34,245 nucleotides of DNA from Pseudomonadaceae bacterium (GTDB lineage: Bacteria; Pseudomonadota; Gammaproteobacteria; Pseudomonadales; Halomonadaceae). Numbering within the stretch: the stretch's first letter is position 1; each line of letters begins with the position of its first letter. Shown one piece after another: positions 24,448 through 32,876 of this stretch. The stretch covers positions 1 through 34,245 of the forward strand of contig JAAYGA010000236.1 of the NCBI GenBank assembly GCA_012727935.1. Reading direction: 5' to 3'. The notes beneath the pieces were generated by a model. It was given only the letters and a program-made list of their open reading frames with translations. It made no database searches and had not been told where the DNA came from. The translations under genes were made by a program, and so were the position numbers.

Positions 24448-27400
24448 TTAAAATTCTAAGCGCCAAAAAATGTCTAAGGAGCTGGCCAAGGAACTGGCCG
24501 CTTCAACATAGACTTGGCGGGTTAAATCATAACGCACCACAAAACGTGATACTTCATCGTAAATGCCCACCCCATAGCTAACACTCAGCCGGTCGTTAAT
24601 ATAGCCAGAAGCCACCACGCTGGTTTCGCTGCCGCCGCCTTCGGCAATAAGCTGAAAGTCTTTCAAGCCTACGGTTTCACCCAAGCGCCCTGTAATGCCA
24701 GAAGCCTGTTTTAAACCAAAAGAAATAGCCGCAGCATTTAAGCTGTTTTCATCTTTTTCAGTACGCAAAGGCCGTCCTAAAATTAACCAAGATAAGGCTT
24801 GCTCATTAGCCATATCAGGTTCAGAAAAAATGGCTGTTTCTGGCCTATCAACGCGGCCAGTTAAGTGAATGCCCACCGTCACTTCCTTAACTTCACGCAC
24901 CGCTTCTATGTCTAAAAAAGGCAGACTAACAGGGCCAGCAAAGTTTAAACGCGCTTTACGCAGCTTTAAATCTTGCCCCCAAGACTGGTAGGTTCCCTTC
25001 ACTAACAACAACTCACCACGGGTTTGCATACCATTAGCAATTCTTAAACGGCCTTGTATTTCAGCAACTAAACCCATCGCATCTAAACTTAAAGGCGGCG
25101 CTTCTGGTTGGCTAGCATTACCCAGCAAAAGTTCTATATCTAAGTTCACCTTAGATGCGCTACCACTGACCAGCTTTCTACCCACCACTTCAGCATCTTC
25201 AGACACTTTAATGGCCTGCTTAGGCAGTTGTTGCACGCTAATAACGCCACTGGGTATTTTCACCTGCCCAGCCAATAACAGCTGTTCTTGCTGGTAACTA
25301 AAGGTTAGGTTGGGCGTTACTTGCAAGCTTGCAAAAGGTTCGACTCTAATTTGAAAAGCCTCGCCTTTTAATTGCACCCTAGCAGTCAGTTCTGGCTGCC
25401 AATAGATTTCGCCGGTTAGCTGGCCTTGCCCACCTTCGCCTGTAGCAAAGTCGGCCTTTAAACGCATTTTTTCGCCTTGCAACAACACTTCGCCTTCTAA
25501 GCTTTGTAAGCTAACTGGCCAGTGGTTATCAGCCGCTGCAACACCTTGTAGTTGTAAGTTGCCCCACACTTCAGGTGCTAATAAATGGCCTCGAATTTCA
25601 CCCTGCCCCACCAGTTTTCCTACCAGCTGGTCTAAATCAATAAAGGGTGAAAAAAGCTGTAGTTCTAAGCCGTCTAGCTGATAATTGCCTTTAATAGCCC
25701 GTTGCTGGTTGCTGGCATTAGGTTTAAGGGCAATTGTTATCTCGGTGTTTAAATAGCCTAGCTGTTCGCCATCCAGTGTAAAGCGCGTGGTTAATTGCTG
25801 GTCTTTAATGCCCAGTTCTAAATTTAATAGCTGATAATTTAAAGGCACCCAAGCGAAGGTTTTATTTAAAGTGTCTTCTAATTTAACGGCCAACTCACCC
25901 GGGCCACCTTTTAATTCAACACTGGCTTGCAGCTGTTGGTTTTGCCAACGCCCTTTAATTTCGCCATCAATTTGGTCTAACCAGCGCAAATCTTCTGGCA
26001 GCCAAGGTGTTAATAACTCTGTATTTAACGCCGTGAGTTGATAATCCCATTGCAAGTTATCTAAAAAATTATCTAAGTTTTTAAGCTGTACACCGCCTTC
26101 AATTGCCAATTCTAATGGCTGTTCATCAACCACTAAACCGCTTGTTAACCTATGCTGGCTTAGCAAACCAGACAGGTGCAATTTCAAATCTTTCAAAACC
26201 AAAGGGGTTTCTTGGGGTGCTTGTGAGCTTGAAACCTGCCCTTGTATCATTTGCAAACTAGTAAAAGCTAGGCTAAGCGTTGGGTCTTGGTGGTTATGTT
26301 GCCCCGTATAAGCCAGCTTAAAATTAATTTTCTCTAGTTCAATTGAAGCATAGGCTAGGTAATTAGTTACCCAAGTTAATTGGTAAGAACCTTGGCTTAA
26401 TGCCTGTTGCAAAGCTTTGGCCTGTAAAACCTGCCCGTTCAAAGCTTGGGGGTTAGCTGTGTCGGCTTTTAACTGCATAATGGGCGGCAAGTTCACGGCG
26501 CTATTTAGCTGAACATCGCCCACCAGTGCATATTCTTCCAACAAGTGATCTACCTTAGCCATTGTTATCACTTCAGGCAGGAGTCGGTTGGCTAGCTTAA
26601 GCAGGTTTTGGCTTAGCTCTGCCAAATCAACCACATCAATATTTAACGCCGTTTGCCAATTGCTGGGGTTAAGGTCTAGGGCTAGCGCCACTTGGTCTTG
26701 GCCACTGGTTAAGTTGAACTGGGTTAGCTGTAAGGCATAATCAACTGGCTGGTTTTTTAAATAATTATTGGCTAGAAAACCATTAAACGCACTTTCAAGC
26801 TGCAACGGCTTAGGCAAACCAGCAACCACCTGCCCACTCACCTTGCCTTGTAACTTAAACTGCTGTTTTGCCATTTGCGCTAATTCAAGCTGTAAAGCCA
26901 GCCAATTATCGTCACCTTGGCTTAGTTTGAAATGGTTCAGCTGTAACTTTTGCCAGCTTAAATTAGAGGCTAAACTTAAGGTTACTGGTTGTTCATTTAG
27001 CTGTTGTTCAGTGTCTAATTTTAGTTGCCAACCTTGCGCTAAATCGCCTATTAAGCTTAATTCACCTTGTTTTAATTCAAGGTTACTAGGCCAGTTTTTT
27101 AGCTGTGAATGAAGTTTAGGTGGGTCTAAGTTCTGCCAAGTTAAATTCAAACTCAGGGGTGCAGCAGGCTGTAATAAATTCACCCAACCCATTAAATGAA
27201 TGGCAGCATCGCTTTGGTGTGCTGAAGTTAAGCTAGCATTTAAGTTCAGCTTAGAAAAATCACCGGTTAAGGCTAAATTTAAAGGCGCATCACTAAACTC
27301 ACTGCTTAAATTCAAGGCTAAGGGCCAGTTATTTTCAGTAACCAGCCAACCCTTCAGCTTAATTTTACTGCCTTCCTTGCCGGGTAAAAAAGGGCTTTGT

Positions 27401-27978
27401 ACTTGTAATTCATGCAGGCTAATGCGTTTAACTTGCCAATCGGCGGCCAATTTTAAATGACTTAACTGTGGTTCACCGTTCACTTCTAAACGGCCTAGGC
27501 TTAGTTTTTTAATGCTAAGGGCGTTTAAGTAAGCCAGTTCTAGCAGGTCTAGTTCCGGTAGTTCAATAACTGGCAGGCGCAAGCTAGACCAATCGACAGG
27601 CAAGGCACTTACCGTTGGTGGGCTAACGGGAGGCGTATTCACACTCACTGCTGCTAGCTGTAAGTTATTTAAACAAACCTTGCGTTTTAATAGGCAACTT
27701 GGCTGCCAATCAAACACCAAGTTTTCTATGGCAAGGTTTAAACTGGGGCTTTGCCATTGCACCTCTTTGGCTTGCCACTGCCCAATAAGCTGGCCTTTAA
27801 AGCCGTTTACCGTTAAGCCAGGCACCTGCTGTAATAACCACTGGCCACCCAAAGATGTAAAAAACAACCAGCCAATAAGCAAGGTTAAACTTAAAGTAAT
27901 AAAACTTAACGCAGAACTAAACCAGTAAAGAATAAGCCTGCTAATTACTTTTGTAGCAATCAATAGCAGGCGGGTCAT
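24448..27978 (-). CDS. tamB: Translocation and assembly module protein TamB (AsmA-like bridge)
   Basis: Inner-membrane-anchored bridging protein that works with TamA, and in phospholipid transport to the outer membrane. The 1176-residue product has one N-terminal transmembrane segment (about 16-41, LILYWFSSALSFITLSLTLLI), a very long repetitive beta-rich middle part with many Leu/Gln/Asn (the hydrophobic groove of the AsmA-like clan), and the conserved C-terminal TamB domain: ATSFGL-type AAISFGLKQASGITGRLGE and SVSYGVGIYDEVSRFVVRYDL, ending in Phe. Its ATG overlaps the tamA stop (ATGA). It is convergent with trpE. Confidence 0.96.
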   Translation of the reverse strand: MTRLLLIATKVISRLILYWFSSALSFITLSLTLLIGWLFFTSLGGQWLLQQVPGLTVNGFKGQLIGQWQAKEVQWQSPSLNLAIENLVFDWQPSCLLKRKVCLNNLQLAAVSVNTPPVSPPTVSALPVDWSSLRLPVIELPELDLLELAYLNALSIKKLSLGRLEVNGEPQLSHLKLAADWQVKRISLHELQVQSPFLPGKEGSKIKLKGWLVTENNWPLALNLSSEFSDAPLNLALTGDFSKLNLNASLTSAHQSDAAIHLMGWVNLLQPAAPLSLNLTWQNLDPPKLHSQLKNWPSNLELKQGELSLIGDLAQGWQLKLDTEQQLNEQPVTLSLASNLSWQKLQLNHFKLSQGDDNWLALQLELAQMAKQQFKLQGKVSGQVVAGLPKPLQLESAFNGFLANNYLKNQPVDYALQLTQFNLTSGQDQVALALDLNPSNWQTALNIDVVDLAELSQNLLKLANRLLPEVITMAKVDHLLEEYALVGDVQLNSAVNLPPIMQLKADTANPQALNGQVLQAKALQQALSQGSYQLTWVTNYLAYASIELEKINFKLAYTGQHNHQDPTLSLAFTSLQMIQGQVSSSQAPQETPLVLKDLKLHLSGLLSQHRLTSGLVVDEQPLELAIEGGVQLKNLDNFLDNLQWDYQLTALNTELLTPWLPEDLRWLDQIDGEIKGRWQNQQLQASVELKGGPGELAVKLEDTLNKTFAWVPLNYQLLNLELGIKDQQLTTRFTLDGEQLGYLNTEITIALKPNASNQQRAIKGNYQLDGLELQLFSPFIDLDQLVGKLVGQGEIRGHLLAPEVWGNLQLQGVAAADNHWPVSLQSLEGEVLLQGEKMRLKADFATGEGGQGQLTGEIYWQPELTARVQLKGEAFQIRVEPFASLQVTPNLTFSYQQEQLLLAGQVKIPSGVISVQQLPKQAIKVSEDAEVVGRKLVSGSASKVNLDIELLLGNASQPEAPPLSLDAMGLVAEIQGRLRIANGMQTRGELLLVKGTYQSWGQDLKLRKARLNFAGPVSLPFLDIEAVREVKEVTVGIHLTGRVDRPETAIFSEPDMANEQALSWLILGRPLRTEKDENSLNAAAISFGLKQASGITGRLGETVGLKDFQLIAEGGGSETSVVASGYINDRLSVSYGVGIYDEVSRFVVRYDLTRQVYVEAASSLASSLDIFWRLEF

Positions 27979-29777
27979 AATTCAGGTCCCATTGAAAAGT
28001 GCAGCTGCCAGCCACCTTGCAGTTCATCTAACCCTTTAGCTAAATCAAGACGCAAAGGCCCCACCGGAGAAATCCAGCGCACCCCAACCCCCACACCCAG
28101 TTTAAGTTCACCTAACTTGGAACGTTTTAAAGTGGCATCGCCAGCATCAACAAAGGTTGCTAAGCGCCAAGTGGGCGTTAGGCTATATTGGTATTCTGTA
28201 CTGGTTGCAATTAAGTAGCGCCCACCCTGCTGACGACCCGATTCACTTTTAGGCGCTAACTCTTGGTAAGCATAGCCTCTAACCGTTTGGTCACCCCCTG
28301 CAAAAAAGCGCATAGAAACAGGTGTGCGAGAAAAATCATCTGAAGACAAGGCACCCAGTTGTAACCTTGCTAACAGCCGGTGCTGATCATAAAAAGTGTA
28401 TAAACCCCGCGCTAAAGCGGTGACTTGCAATAAGTTAATGTCTGCAAATAAATCCCTATGACTGGCATTAACATCTAAGTGCAAACGGTAGCCTTGAGAA
28501 GGGTCAACCCGCTGGTCTGATTTCAAACGCCCATAACTAATCCCCGGCAAGGTTAGCCAAGTTGCATCTTCATCTTCACCTACTTGGAATTTTTCTTGCC
28601 GTCCTTTAAGCGATAAAATTCTATCCCAATCATTGGCTTGCCGGTGGTGCCACTGAACCCCTAGGCTAAAACGCTGGCTTTGTTGGTCATCAAAATGTTC
28701 ATCTTCAATTGAAGTGGTGAAACGTAACTTGTCGGTCATAGGCGGCGTAAGTGGTAATTGATACCAAGCACTGACTGCTTGGCGCGGCATAGAAAGCTCG
28801 CTGTCTACACCACGGCTGTGGCCATGACTATTTAACCAATGTTGCTCCCAATTACCGCTCACTCTTGGCCCAATATCAGTCGAAAAACCAGCACCTAATT
28901 CTAAACTGTGGGGCTTACGCATACGCACCAACACTTCCACCGGAATTTCTAACTGGTCATTGGCTTGCTGTTCGCGTATATCAACCAACACTTCGTTAAA
29001 ATAGCCACTGGCACGCAGTTCACGACTGAGTTCACTTAGTTTATCGGCACTGAACAATTCGCCTTTTTTAAAGCGTATAAAACGCCTTAACAAGGCTTCA
29101 TCTAGTTCGCCTTGCTGATCAAAAGTTACCTCACCAAAACGGTAGCGTGGCCCCGATTCAAAATGTAGATAAATATCGGCAGTACCGGCTTGAGGGTCTA
29201 TTTTTAAAGTTTTTTGAGTGAAGTTGGCTGCAAAGTAACCATAACTTATGGCTTGTTCTGAAAAATGCTGTTTAGCAGCTTCATAAGCAGCGTGGCTTAA
29301 AGGTTGCCCAGAACGGAGTTTTTTATTAGTTGGCAGGGTGAAATCATTTTGCTCTTGTGCTGGCCCAGTTAGCTCAAGGCTAATAACCTGTAAATGCACA
29401 GGCTCACCCAAAACAATGTTTACCGACAATTGCGCTGGGTCGCCTGCTTTTACTTCTAAATGCAGCTGATAACGGTAATAACCCAAGGCTTCTAAAGCTT
29501 GAATAATTTGCCCACGGGCAAAGCGTGCATAGCGGCGCATTTCATTGGTGTTGCGGTCTTCTATTTCACCCAAATAAGCTTCAATGTTATCGCGAACTTG
29601 GGCTATTTCTGGTTCTAACTGCAACAGCAAAGAAGGTGGCTTTTTTTTTGCAGCTGCAGCCAAAGAGGGGTAAAAAAATGTAAGCGACAAACAAATTAAT
29701 AATAAAGCCAATGACTTAAAACTAATCTTTTGATCACTTTTAGTTCTGTAACGAATGAGCAGAAAAACGCACCTCAT
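27975..29777 (-). CDS. tamA: Translocation and assembly module subunit TamA (Omp85 family)
   Basis: Outer-membrane Omp85 protein, partner of TamB. About 600 residues: a signal peptide ending near SLAAAA, three POTRA domains (the last with YRFGEVTFDQQGELDEALL and SRELRASGYFNEVLVDI) and a C-terminal 16-strand barrel with the Omp85 hallmark MRFFAGGDQTVRGYAYQEL and a final RLDLAKGL strand region. The start is uncertain. The ATG at 29777 lies inside the last codons of the upstream DUF2797 gene, overlapping by 38 bases, and gives a long n-region of about 20 residues before the hydrophobic core. A GTG at 29783 is also open. Confidence 0.95.
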   Translation of the reverse strand: MRCVFLLIRYRTKSDQKISFKSLALLLICLSLTFFYPSLAAAAKKKPPSLLLQLEPEIAQVRDNIEAYLGEIEDRNTNEMRRYARFARGQIIQALEALGYYRYQLHLEVKAGDPAQLSVNIVLGEPVHLQVISLELTGPAQEQNDFTLPTNKKLRSGQPLSHAAYEAAKQHFSEQAISYGYFAANFTQKTLKIDPQAGTADIYLHFESGPRYRFGEVTFDQQGELDEALLRRFIRFKKGELFSADKLSELSRELRASGYFNEVLVDIREQQANDQLEIPVEVLVRMRKPHSLELGAGFSTDIGPRVSGNWEQHWLNSHGHSRGVDSELSMPRQAVSAWYQLPLTPPMTDKLRFTTSIEDEHFDDQQSQRFSLGVQWHHRQANDWDRILSLKGRQEKFQVGEDEDATWLTLPGISYGRLKSDQRVDPSQGYRLHLDVNASHRDLFADINLLQVTALARGLYTFYDQHRLLARLQLGALSSDDFSRTPVSMRFFAGGDQTVRGYAYQELAPKSESGRQQGGRYLIATSTEYQYSLTPTWRLATFVDAGDATLKRSKLGELKLGVGVGVRWISPVGPLRLDLAKGLDELQGGWQLHFSMGPEL

Positions 29778-30579
29778 AGCCACCGTATTTGCGTAGATTA
29801 ATTACGCCTGTGTCAAGCAACAGATACTGGCCTTTAATGCCTAATAACTGCCCCGTCACTTTTGGAGTTTTGTCTAGGTTAAGCGATTTAACCTTAGTCG
29901 GATATTCCAGCACAGGGTATTCAAAGTACAAAGGTTGTTCTTTAAGGGTTTCAGTTTCAACACCGTCCAAAACACTTAACTGCTGCTGGTAATCGGCTAA
30001 AACCTGCTTGGCTTCTTGGGCTAGGTCTAGGTCTTCAACGTCATTTTTCAACATTCGCTGCCAAGCTGTTTTGTCTTTAAGCGTTTGCCCTAGGGTGGTT
30101 TCTACTAAGCCTGAAGCTAGGCGGTTATTCACTTTCAAAATGGGCAAGGCGGCAATAGCACCTTGGTCCATCCAACGCGTAGGGTTATTAATTTCGCGAG
30201 TAATACCCACTTTCAAGCCAGTAGTGCTGGCAAGATAAACCAAGTGTGGCTTAAAGCAATGTGCCTCACCCCATTCCGGTTCACGGCAAGTGCCTAGGTG
30301 GTAATGGCAAGTTTCAGGTTTAACAATGCAAGTGTCACACTGCGCCAGCTTTTTAAAGCAGGGGTAACAATAGCCTTGAGAAAAACTTTTATTAGTTTTG
30401 CGTTCACAATGAATGCAGTGAATATTGCCGCTAAATTCAAGGCTAACCACCTTGCCCAACAAGGGGTTTAAGGCAAGGGTTTGAAAACCACCTTCGCCAT
30501 CGGCTAGCTTTAATTCATAACTTATTGGCGTGGTATGTTGAGTGCCCATTTTGCGTAGGCGACCCGTTAAATTTAACAC
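29740..30579 (-). CDS. DUF2797 family cysteine-rich protein
   Basis: Function unknown. The 279-residue protein has an N-terminal zinc-ribbon-like region with Cys pairs at 55/58, 71/74, 81/84 and single Cys at 91, 98 and 108, together with His92 and His94: enough ligands for two zinc sites. Directly after comes VYLASTTGLKVGITRE (114-129) and TRWMDQG (134-140), which resemble the core of GIY-YIG-like domains (YxG, KxGxT, Arg). The C-terminal part is beta-rich (LLGIKGQYLLLDTGVINLRKYGGYEV). The start is a GTG at 30579 one base after the yeaC stop, with AGGA 8 bases upstream. A nucleic-acid role is an inference only. Confidence 0.85.
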   Translation of the reverse strand: MLNLTGRLRKMGTQHTTPISYELKLADGEGGFQTLALNPLLGKVVSLEFSGNIHCIHCERKTNKSFSQGYCYPCFKKLAQCDTCIVKPETCHYHLGTCREPEWGEAHCFKPHLVYLASTTGLKVGITREINNPTRWMDQGAIAALPILKVNNRLASGLVETTLGQTLKDKTAWQRMLKNDVEDLDLAQEAKQVLADYQQQLSVLDGVETETLKEQPLYFEYPVLEYPTKVKSLNLDKTPKVTGQLLGIKGQYLLLDTGVINLRKYGGYEVRFSAHSLQN

Positions 30580-30580
30580 G

Positions 30581-30838
30581 CTATGATTCCTGCCCTAAAA
30601 TACGCACTGGCTGTTCTTCATTGGCAGCCGGCTTTTTCTTTTTAGGCGCAATGTAACCCACCCGCTGATCTTCAGGAATAGTGCTTTGCGCTTCATAACG
30701 CAACACAGCTTCCATACTAATTTCTTTTTGTTCAACAGTAAGCGCCTGACCATTGGGCCAGCGGCCTAGTTCCACACCACTTTTTAGGGCGGTGTAAATT
30801 TCAGGGCTCATTTTTTCAATCATTTCTGCAAAAGTCAT
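30581..30838 (-). CDS. yeaC: YeaC family protein (DUF1315)
   Basis: Small cytoplasmic protein of unknown function, 85 residues. The family core is plain: FAEMIEKMSPEIYTALKSGVELGRWPNGQALT, then QKEISMEAVLRYEA. A Lys-rich tail (APKKKKP) follows. GGAAGCAAGC gives a ribosome-binding site just before the ATG. It lies between the rhomboid gene (28 bases upstream) and DUF2797 (1 base downstream), in one transcription direction with tamA-tamB. Confidence 0.85.
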   Translation of the reverse strand: MTFAEMIEKMSPEIYTALKSGVELGRWPNGQALTVEQKEISMEAVLRYEAQSTIPEDQRVGYIAPKKKKPAANEEQPVRILGQES

Positions 30839-30851
30839 GCTTGCTTCCTCT

Positions 30852-30889
30852 TTTTAGACCCAGTCTTAGGTTTTAGACCCAGTCTTAGG
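30852..30889. repeat. Perfect 19-bp tandem duplication over the rhomboid stop codon
   Basis: TTTTAGACCCAGTCTTAGG occurs at 30852-30870 and again at 30871-30889, identical. The rhomboid stop (30868-30866) is created in the second copy because 19 is not a multiple of three. With one copy, the frame would continue as KKRKQA and stop at a TGA overlapping the yeaC ATG. Confidence 0.95.
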
Positions 30890-31708
30890 CCAAGGCAAAA
30901 GCGCAAAGGCTAGCCCAGCTAATAATCCACCTAGGTGGGCTTCATTGGCCATATTTAAGCCTAAAGAACGTGAAAAGTCGGTCATGCCTAAAACCATCCA
31001 ACCCAACATAAAAACAACCAAAGCATTGCCCAAAGCTAAGCCTTGTTGTGGGTGTAACCTGCCCCACAACCAAATGTAACCTAAGTAGCCATAAACTACG
31101 CCAGACAAACCACCAAACTGGCTGGAACCATTAATTAAAAATTGTGCAGAATTAGACACTAGGGCAGTGAACAGAATTAAGAGGATAAGTTTAACCTGTC
31201 CTTGGTTTCTTTCAATCATTTCGCCTAACACCCAAATCCATAAGGAATTAAACACTAGGTGCATTAGGCCAAAGTGTAAAAAAATAGGCGTAATTAAACG
31301 CCACCACTGCCCAGAAGTTAGGGTAGCACTTAAAGGCAAGCTAATTAGCTGGCTGCCGTTAAATTCCATAGGCGTAAAAGAAATAAGCAGAAAAACAATC
31401 GGGCCAAACAGCCATTCAAAAGCCACAGTTACCAAACAACCAAGCAACAGCATCACCCAAGTTACGGGTACTTTTTTAAGTCGATAAACCAAAGAAGTAA
31501 CATTTTCCTTGGCAGGTTCAGTAGCGCGGCCTGCTTGCCAATCGTCTAAAGCTTGCTTAACCAAAGGCAGATGACTGGCATCTAATAACCAAAAAATATG
31601 ATTACCCTGTTCATCGGGCAGAATACGATGGCCTAAGCGTGCCTTCCACAAATGGCGTGAAAGGGGCATAGGGTCTTGGTTGGAAGGTAAAGTAAGAAGT
31701 TTAAGCAT
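30866..31708 (-). CDS. Rhomboid family intramembrane serine protease (GlpG-like)
   Basis: Cleaves substrates within the inner membrane. The 280-residue protein has a cytoplasmic N-terminal domain (about 1-75) and six predicted membrane segments. The catalytic Ser202 lies in GGLSGVVYG and the catalytic His258 in EAHLGGLLAG; WWRLITP (135-141) and HFGLMHLVFN (145-154, with His145, His150 and Asn154) are the conserved loop-1 and helix-2 motifs. The C-terminus is PKTGSKT because a 19-bp duplication shifts the frame. A weak ribosome-binding site precedes the ATG. GlpG is the closest family I can name; glpE lies far off, so no glp operon is implied. Confidence 0.9.
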   Translation of the reverse strand: MLKLLTLPSNQDPMPLSRHLWKARLGHRILPDEQGNHIFWLLDASHLPLVKQALDDWQAGRATEPAKENVTSLVYRLKKVPVTWVMLLLGCLVTVAFEWLFGPIVFLLISFTPMEFNGSQLISLPLSATLTSGQWWRLITPIFLHFGLMHLVFNSLWIWVLGEMIERNQGQVKLILLILFTALVSNSAQFLINGSSQFGGLSGVVYGYLGYIWLWGRLHPQQGLALGNALVVFMLGWMVLGMTDFSRSLGLNMANEAHLGGLLAGLAFALLPWPKTGSKT

Positions 31709-31752
31709 TTATCTAGCCAGCTAAGGGTTTTTTAATTAAGTTCTTTAATCAG

Positions 31753-31778
31753 AAAAAAAGGCGGCCACTGGGGCCGCC
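31753..31778 (-). terminator. Strong intrinsic terminator after the phosphoesterase gene
   Basis: Minus-strand GGCGGCC (31778-31772) and GGCCGCC (31766-31760) form a 7-bp GC stem with a 5-base loop, followed by TTTTTTT (31759-31753). It closes the barrel-nadK-phosphoesterase transcription unit and isolates the rhomboid-tam unit. The surrounding gap 31709-31847 shows nothing else. Confidence 0.92.
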
Positions 31779-31847
31779 AAAGCAGGACTATCATGAGGAA
31801 ACTACTGTAAGTAAGACGTAGCTTGCACATTTAAGTTCCCACTTATT

Positions 31848-32849
31848 TTAAATTTTTTGAATATTTTCGGCAGTCATTTCTGCACGTAATTCTTCTAAGA
31901 GCGGATATTCATCTTTTTGCACTTCAACCCACACAAATTTTTGGGCATCTAACCTTGCTTCACCATCAAAACGGTAGGCCACTAAACGGCCATATTTAAC
32001 GGCACTGTAATCTAAACAGGCTAGATTAGAACGTATTACTGAAGGAAAGCCTTGGCACCAGTAGTGACCAAAAAACAAAGGTTTATCTTCAGGTGGGTAA
32101 TAGCACAAACGCCGCTGGTCTTCTTTTGAAATAAGCGTTGCTTCAGTTTCAGGGCTTAGGCGGTCGGGCTGAAAGAGCACATCACCCCAAGTGCGAGGTT
32201 CATCAACCCAGTAAGAGGTACGAAAACGGTCACGTATAAAACCATCGCCGCTTTGCTGGGTTTGTCCTTCTGGCAAGCGTAACCAAGTGCCACGGGTGCA
32301 ACGGTCAACCACTTTAAACTCATCCGTTCCAACAATAGCCGAGGCTTGCAAAAATTCGGGTGTCATTTTCCCATCAGGGTATTGCTGGAAAAAACTAGGC
32401 ATAAGGGCGCTGTCCCAACAAGCATGAACCACCCTAAGGGTTTCTAAATCTAGTGCCAGCGGCAGGGTCATAAACCAGTTTAAAAAATCTTGCCATTCAT
32501 TCGGCCAAGGGTCGAATTGGTCTAGGGTTTCTTGAATAACCCGCTGGTGCCTTGAGGAATGGGAACGTAAAGGGTTGCCAGCAGCAGCGTAAGTAAAGTA
32601 AGCCAAGGCGTTATATTCATGATTGCCTAGCACCATGTGAGCCGTGCCTGCTTCAATCATTGCCCTGACATCGTGCAATGCCTGACGAATCCTTGGCCCA
32701 CGGTCTAAAATATCACCTACAAAAATAACCTGCCTTCCTGCAGGATGACGCCACACACCCGACTTCTGTGAATAGCCCATCAGCTCTAGCAAACGCCGCA
32801 GCGTATTGCCACAACCGTGTACATCACCTATCAGGTCAAACCCTTGCAT
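31848..32849 (-). CDS. Calcineurin-like metallophosphoesterase (PrpE/ApaH-like)
   Basis: Probable cytoplasmic phosphatase; substrate not known. The 333-residue protein has all metal-binding motifs of the family: GDVHGC (8-13), GDILDRG (45-51), GNHEYN (75-80), VHACW near 140, and FFGHYW near 265. The closeness to ApaH and PrpE (diadenosine-tetraphosphate hydrolases) is in these motifs only; the spacing and the C-terminal half differ, and a true ApaH is encoded at 11604-12428. GGAAG precedes the ATG. It follows nadK by 27 bases in one unit and is closed by a terminator. Confidence 0.88.
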   Translation of the reverse strand: MQGFDLIGDVHGCGNTLRRLLELMGYSQKSGVWRHPAGRQVIFVGDILDRGPRIRQALHDVRAMIEAGTAHMVLGNHEYNALAYFTYAAAGNPLRSHSSRHQRVIQETLDQFDPWPNEWQDFLNWFMTLPLALDLETLRVVHACWDSALMPSFFQQYPDGKMTPEFLQASAIVGTDEFKVVDRCTRGTWLRLPEGQTQQSGDGFIRDRFRTSYWVDEPRTWGDVLFQPDRLSPETEATLISKEDQRRLCYYPPEDKPLFFGHYWCQGFPSVIRSNLACLDYSAVKYGRLVAYRFDGEARLDAQKFVWVEVQKDEYPLLEELRAEMTAENIQKI

Positions 32850-32876
32850 ACACTTCCCGTTTTTGACTTGCGTCTA

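Noticed and set aside
26768..27112. Plus-strand Cys-rich frame of 114 codons
   Set aside because: Opposite tamB; the Cys and Ser come from the complement of Leu/Gln/Lys codons in its repetitive middle.
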